From the NCBI GenBank assembly GCA_022647575.1, contig JALCKY010000001.1:124001-188000 (forward strand): 64,000 bases of DNA, in the 5' to 3' direction. The stretch is from Lachnospiraceae bacterium (GTDB lineage Bacteria > Bacillota > Clostridia > Lachnospirales > Lachnospiraceae). Both the position numbers and the translations under genes were made by a program. Within the stretch, counting starts at the first letter, position 1; every line of letters begins with the position of its first letter. The notes beneath the pieces are model-generated. The model made no database searches, was not told the DNA's origin, and worked only from the letters and a program-made list of their open reading frames with translations. Shown in pieces: positions 63,719 to 64,000 of the stretch.

Positions 63719-64000
63719 TCATTTCTTTCCCGTGCTGTCCTGCTGCCTGCTGTTGAGACTGTAGGACAGCCTCATCAGGGAATCCATCAGGTGGACGTTC
63801 TCCACGACGACATCTCCCTTGACGTAAAGGTTCAGATCGATCAGGGCAAAATTCCAGATTGCGCGGATTCCGTTTTTCGAAAAAAGCTCTGCGATTTCCA
63901 GTGCCTGTTCCTTCGGGACGGCAATGACGCCGACGTCAATTTCATTTTGCCGGACGAACCCGGAAAAATCATCCATCATCTGCACGGGCAGTCCGGAGAC
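63719..64000 (-). CDS. rex: Redox-sensing repressor Rex, C-terminal part
   Basis: Partial gene, 5' end outside the window. The visible 93 residues match the Rex NAD-binding domain C-terminal half: VGVIAVPKEQALEIAELF, NGIRAIWNFALIDLNL and VVVENVHLMDSLMRLSYSL. Rex senses the NADH/NAD ratio and controls fermentation genes. The tail ends NSRQQDSTGKK. Confidence 0.9.
   Translation of the reverse strand, partial: VSGLPVQMMDDFSGFVRQNEIDVGVIAVPKEQALEIAELFSKNGIRAIWNFALIDLNLYVKGDVVVENVHLMDSLMRLSYSLNSRQQDSTGKK

Noticed and set aside
1..64000. CRISPR arrays, tRNA/rRNA genes, riboswitches, T-boxes, insertion sequences
   Set aside because: Looked for in the intergenic gaps, which are mostly under 100 bases; none recognised apart from the probable L21 leader.

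Overview
The window looks like a chromosomal core region of a Clostridia member, most likely Lachnospiraceae. The evidence is the short-form HisG with HisZ, SepF, a divergent MreB, a very large PBP2, a LexA/YneA-type SOS pair, an NfnAB pair, a DUF3048 lipoprotein, and a small P-loop protein that I associate with this family. Base composition is moderately GC-rich. Shine-Dalgarno sites are strong, and many neighbouring genes overlap by 4 bases (ATGA). I see no prophage, insertion sequence, CRISPR array, rRNA or tRNA gene. The family assignment is inference; no search was run.

Layout, left part (1 to 17.7 kb, nearly all + strand): signal peptidase I and RecU; a histidine cluster hisZ-hisG-hisD-hisB-hisIE, with a degenerate HisF/HisA-like barrel fused in front of HisIE; a radical-SAM protein, its DUF2344 partner and an RNase E/G; then rplU-rpmA-obg-nadD-yqeK-rsfS and a transglutaminase-like lipoprotein. 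Next come lexA (- strand), a divergent LysM/YneA-like gene under a promoter packed with LexA boxes, and a Xer-type tyrosine recombinase.

Layout, right part (17.7 to 64 kb, nearly all - strand): an AI-2E-type permease, ttcA (+), a cytidylate-kinase-like gene, rluD, lspA, aroB, sepF, yggS, an HlyD-like protein, an unknown P-loop protein, dacF, then the elongation cluster radC-mreB-mreC-mreD-mrdA-rodA. After that: two flavoproteins, an aluminium-resistance/methionine gamma-lyase-like protein, miaA-mutL-mutS-miaB, proA, 5-FTHF cyclo-ligase, proB, a DUF3048 lipoprotein, ybeY, phoH, nfnB-nfnA, a zinc-ribbon/TPR membrane protein, ftsK, uppP, yebC, a CNNM-type CBS protein, alr, nnrDE, and the 3' part of rex cut by the window edge.

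The most interesting place is 14.9 to 17.7 kb. Gene orientation switches there from + to - in the convergent sense expected at a replication terminus. A 27-bp site at 14953-14979 strongly resembles XerCD dif sites (GGTAAACATAA, 5-bp centre, TTATGTAAACA). A tyrosine recombinase gene lies 1.6 kb away, with a second 34-bp inverted repeat touching its promoter. I propose this as the chromosome-dimer-resolution locus, next to the SOS division-inhibition switch.

Four genes (hisG, the AI-2E permease, lspA, nfnB) are broken by single-base indels, five in total, three of them in 3- to 4-base homopolymers. Because lspA and the others are otherwise well conserved, uncorrected assembly errors are the likeliest explanation. 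Other odd points: L27 lacks its cleavable N-terminal extension and no Prp protease gene sits between rplU and rpmA; 20-bp tandem duplications span stop codons at two unrelated gene junctions; PBP2 carries an insertion of about 255 residues.
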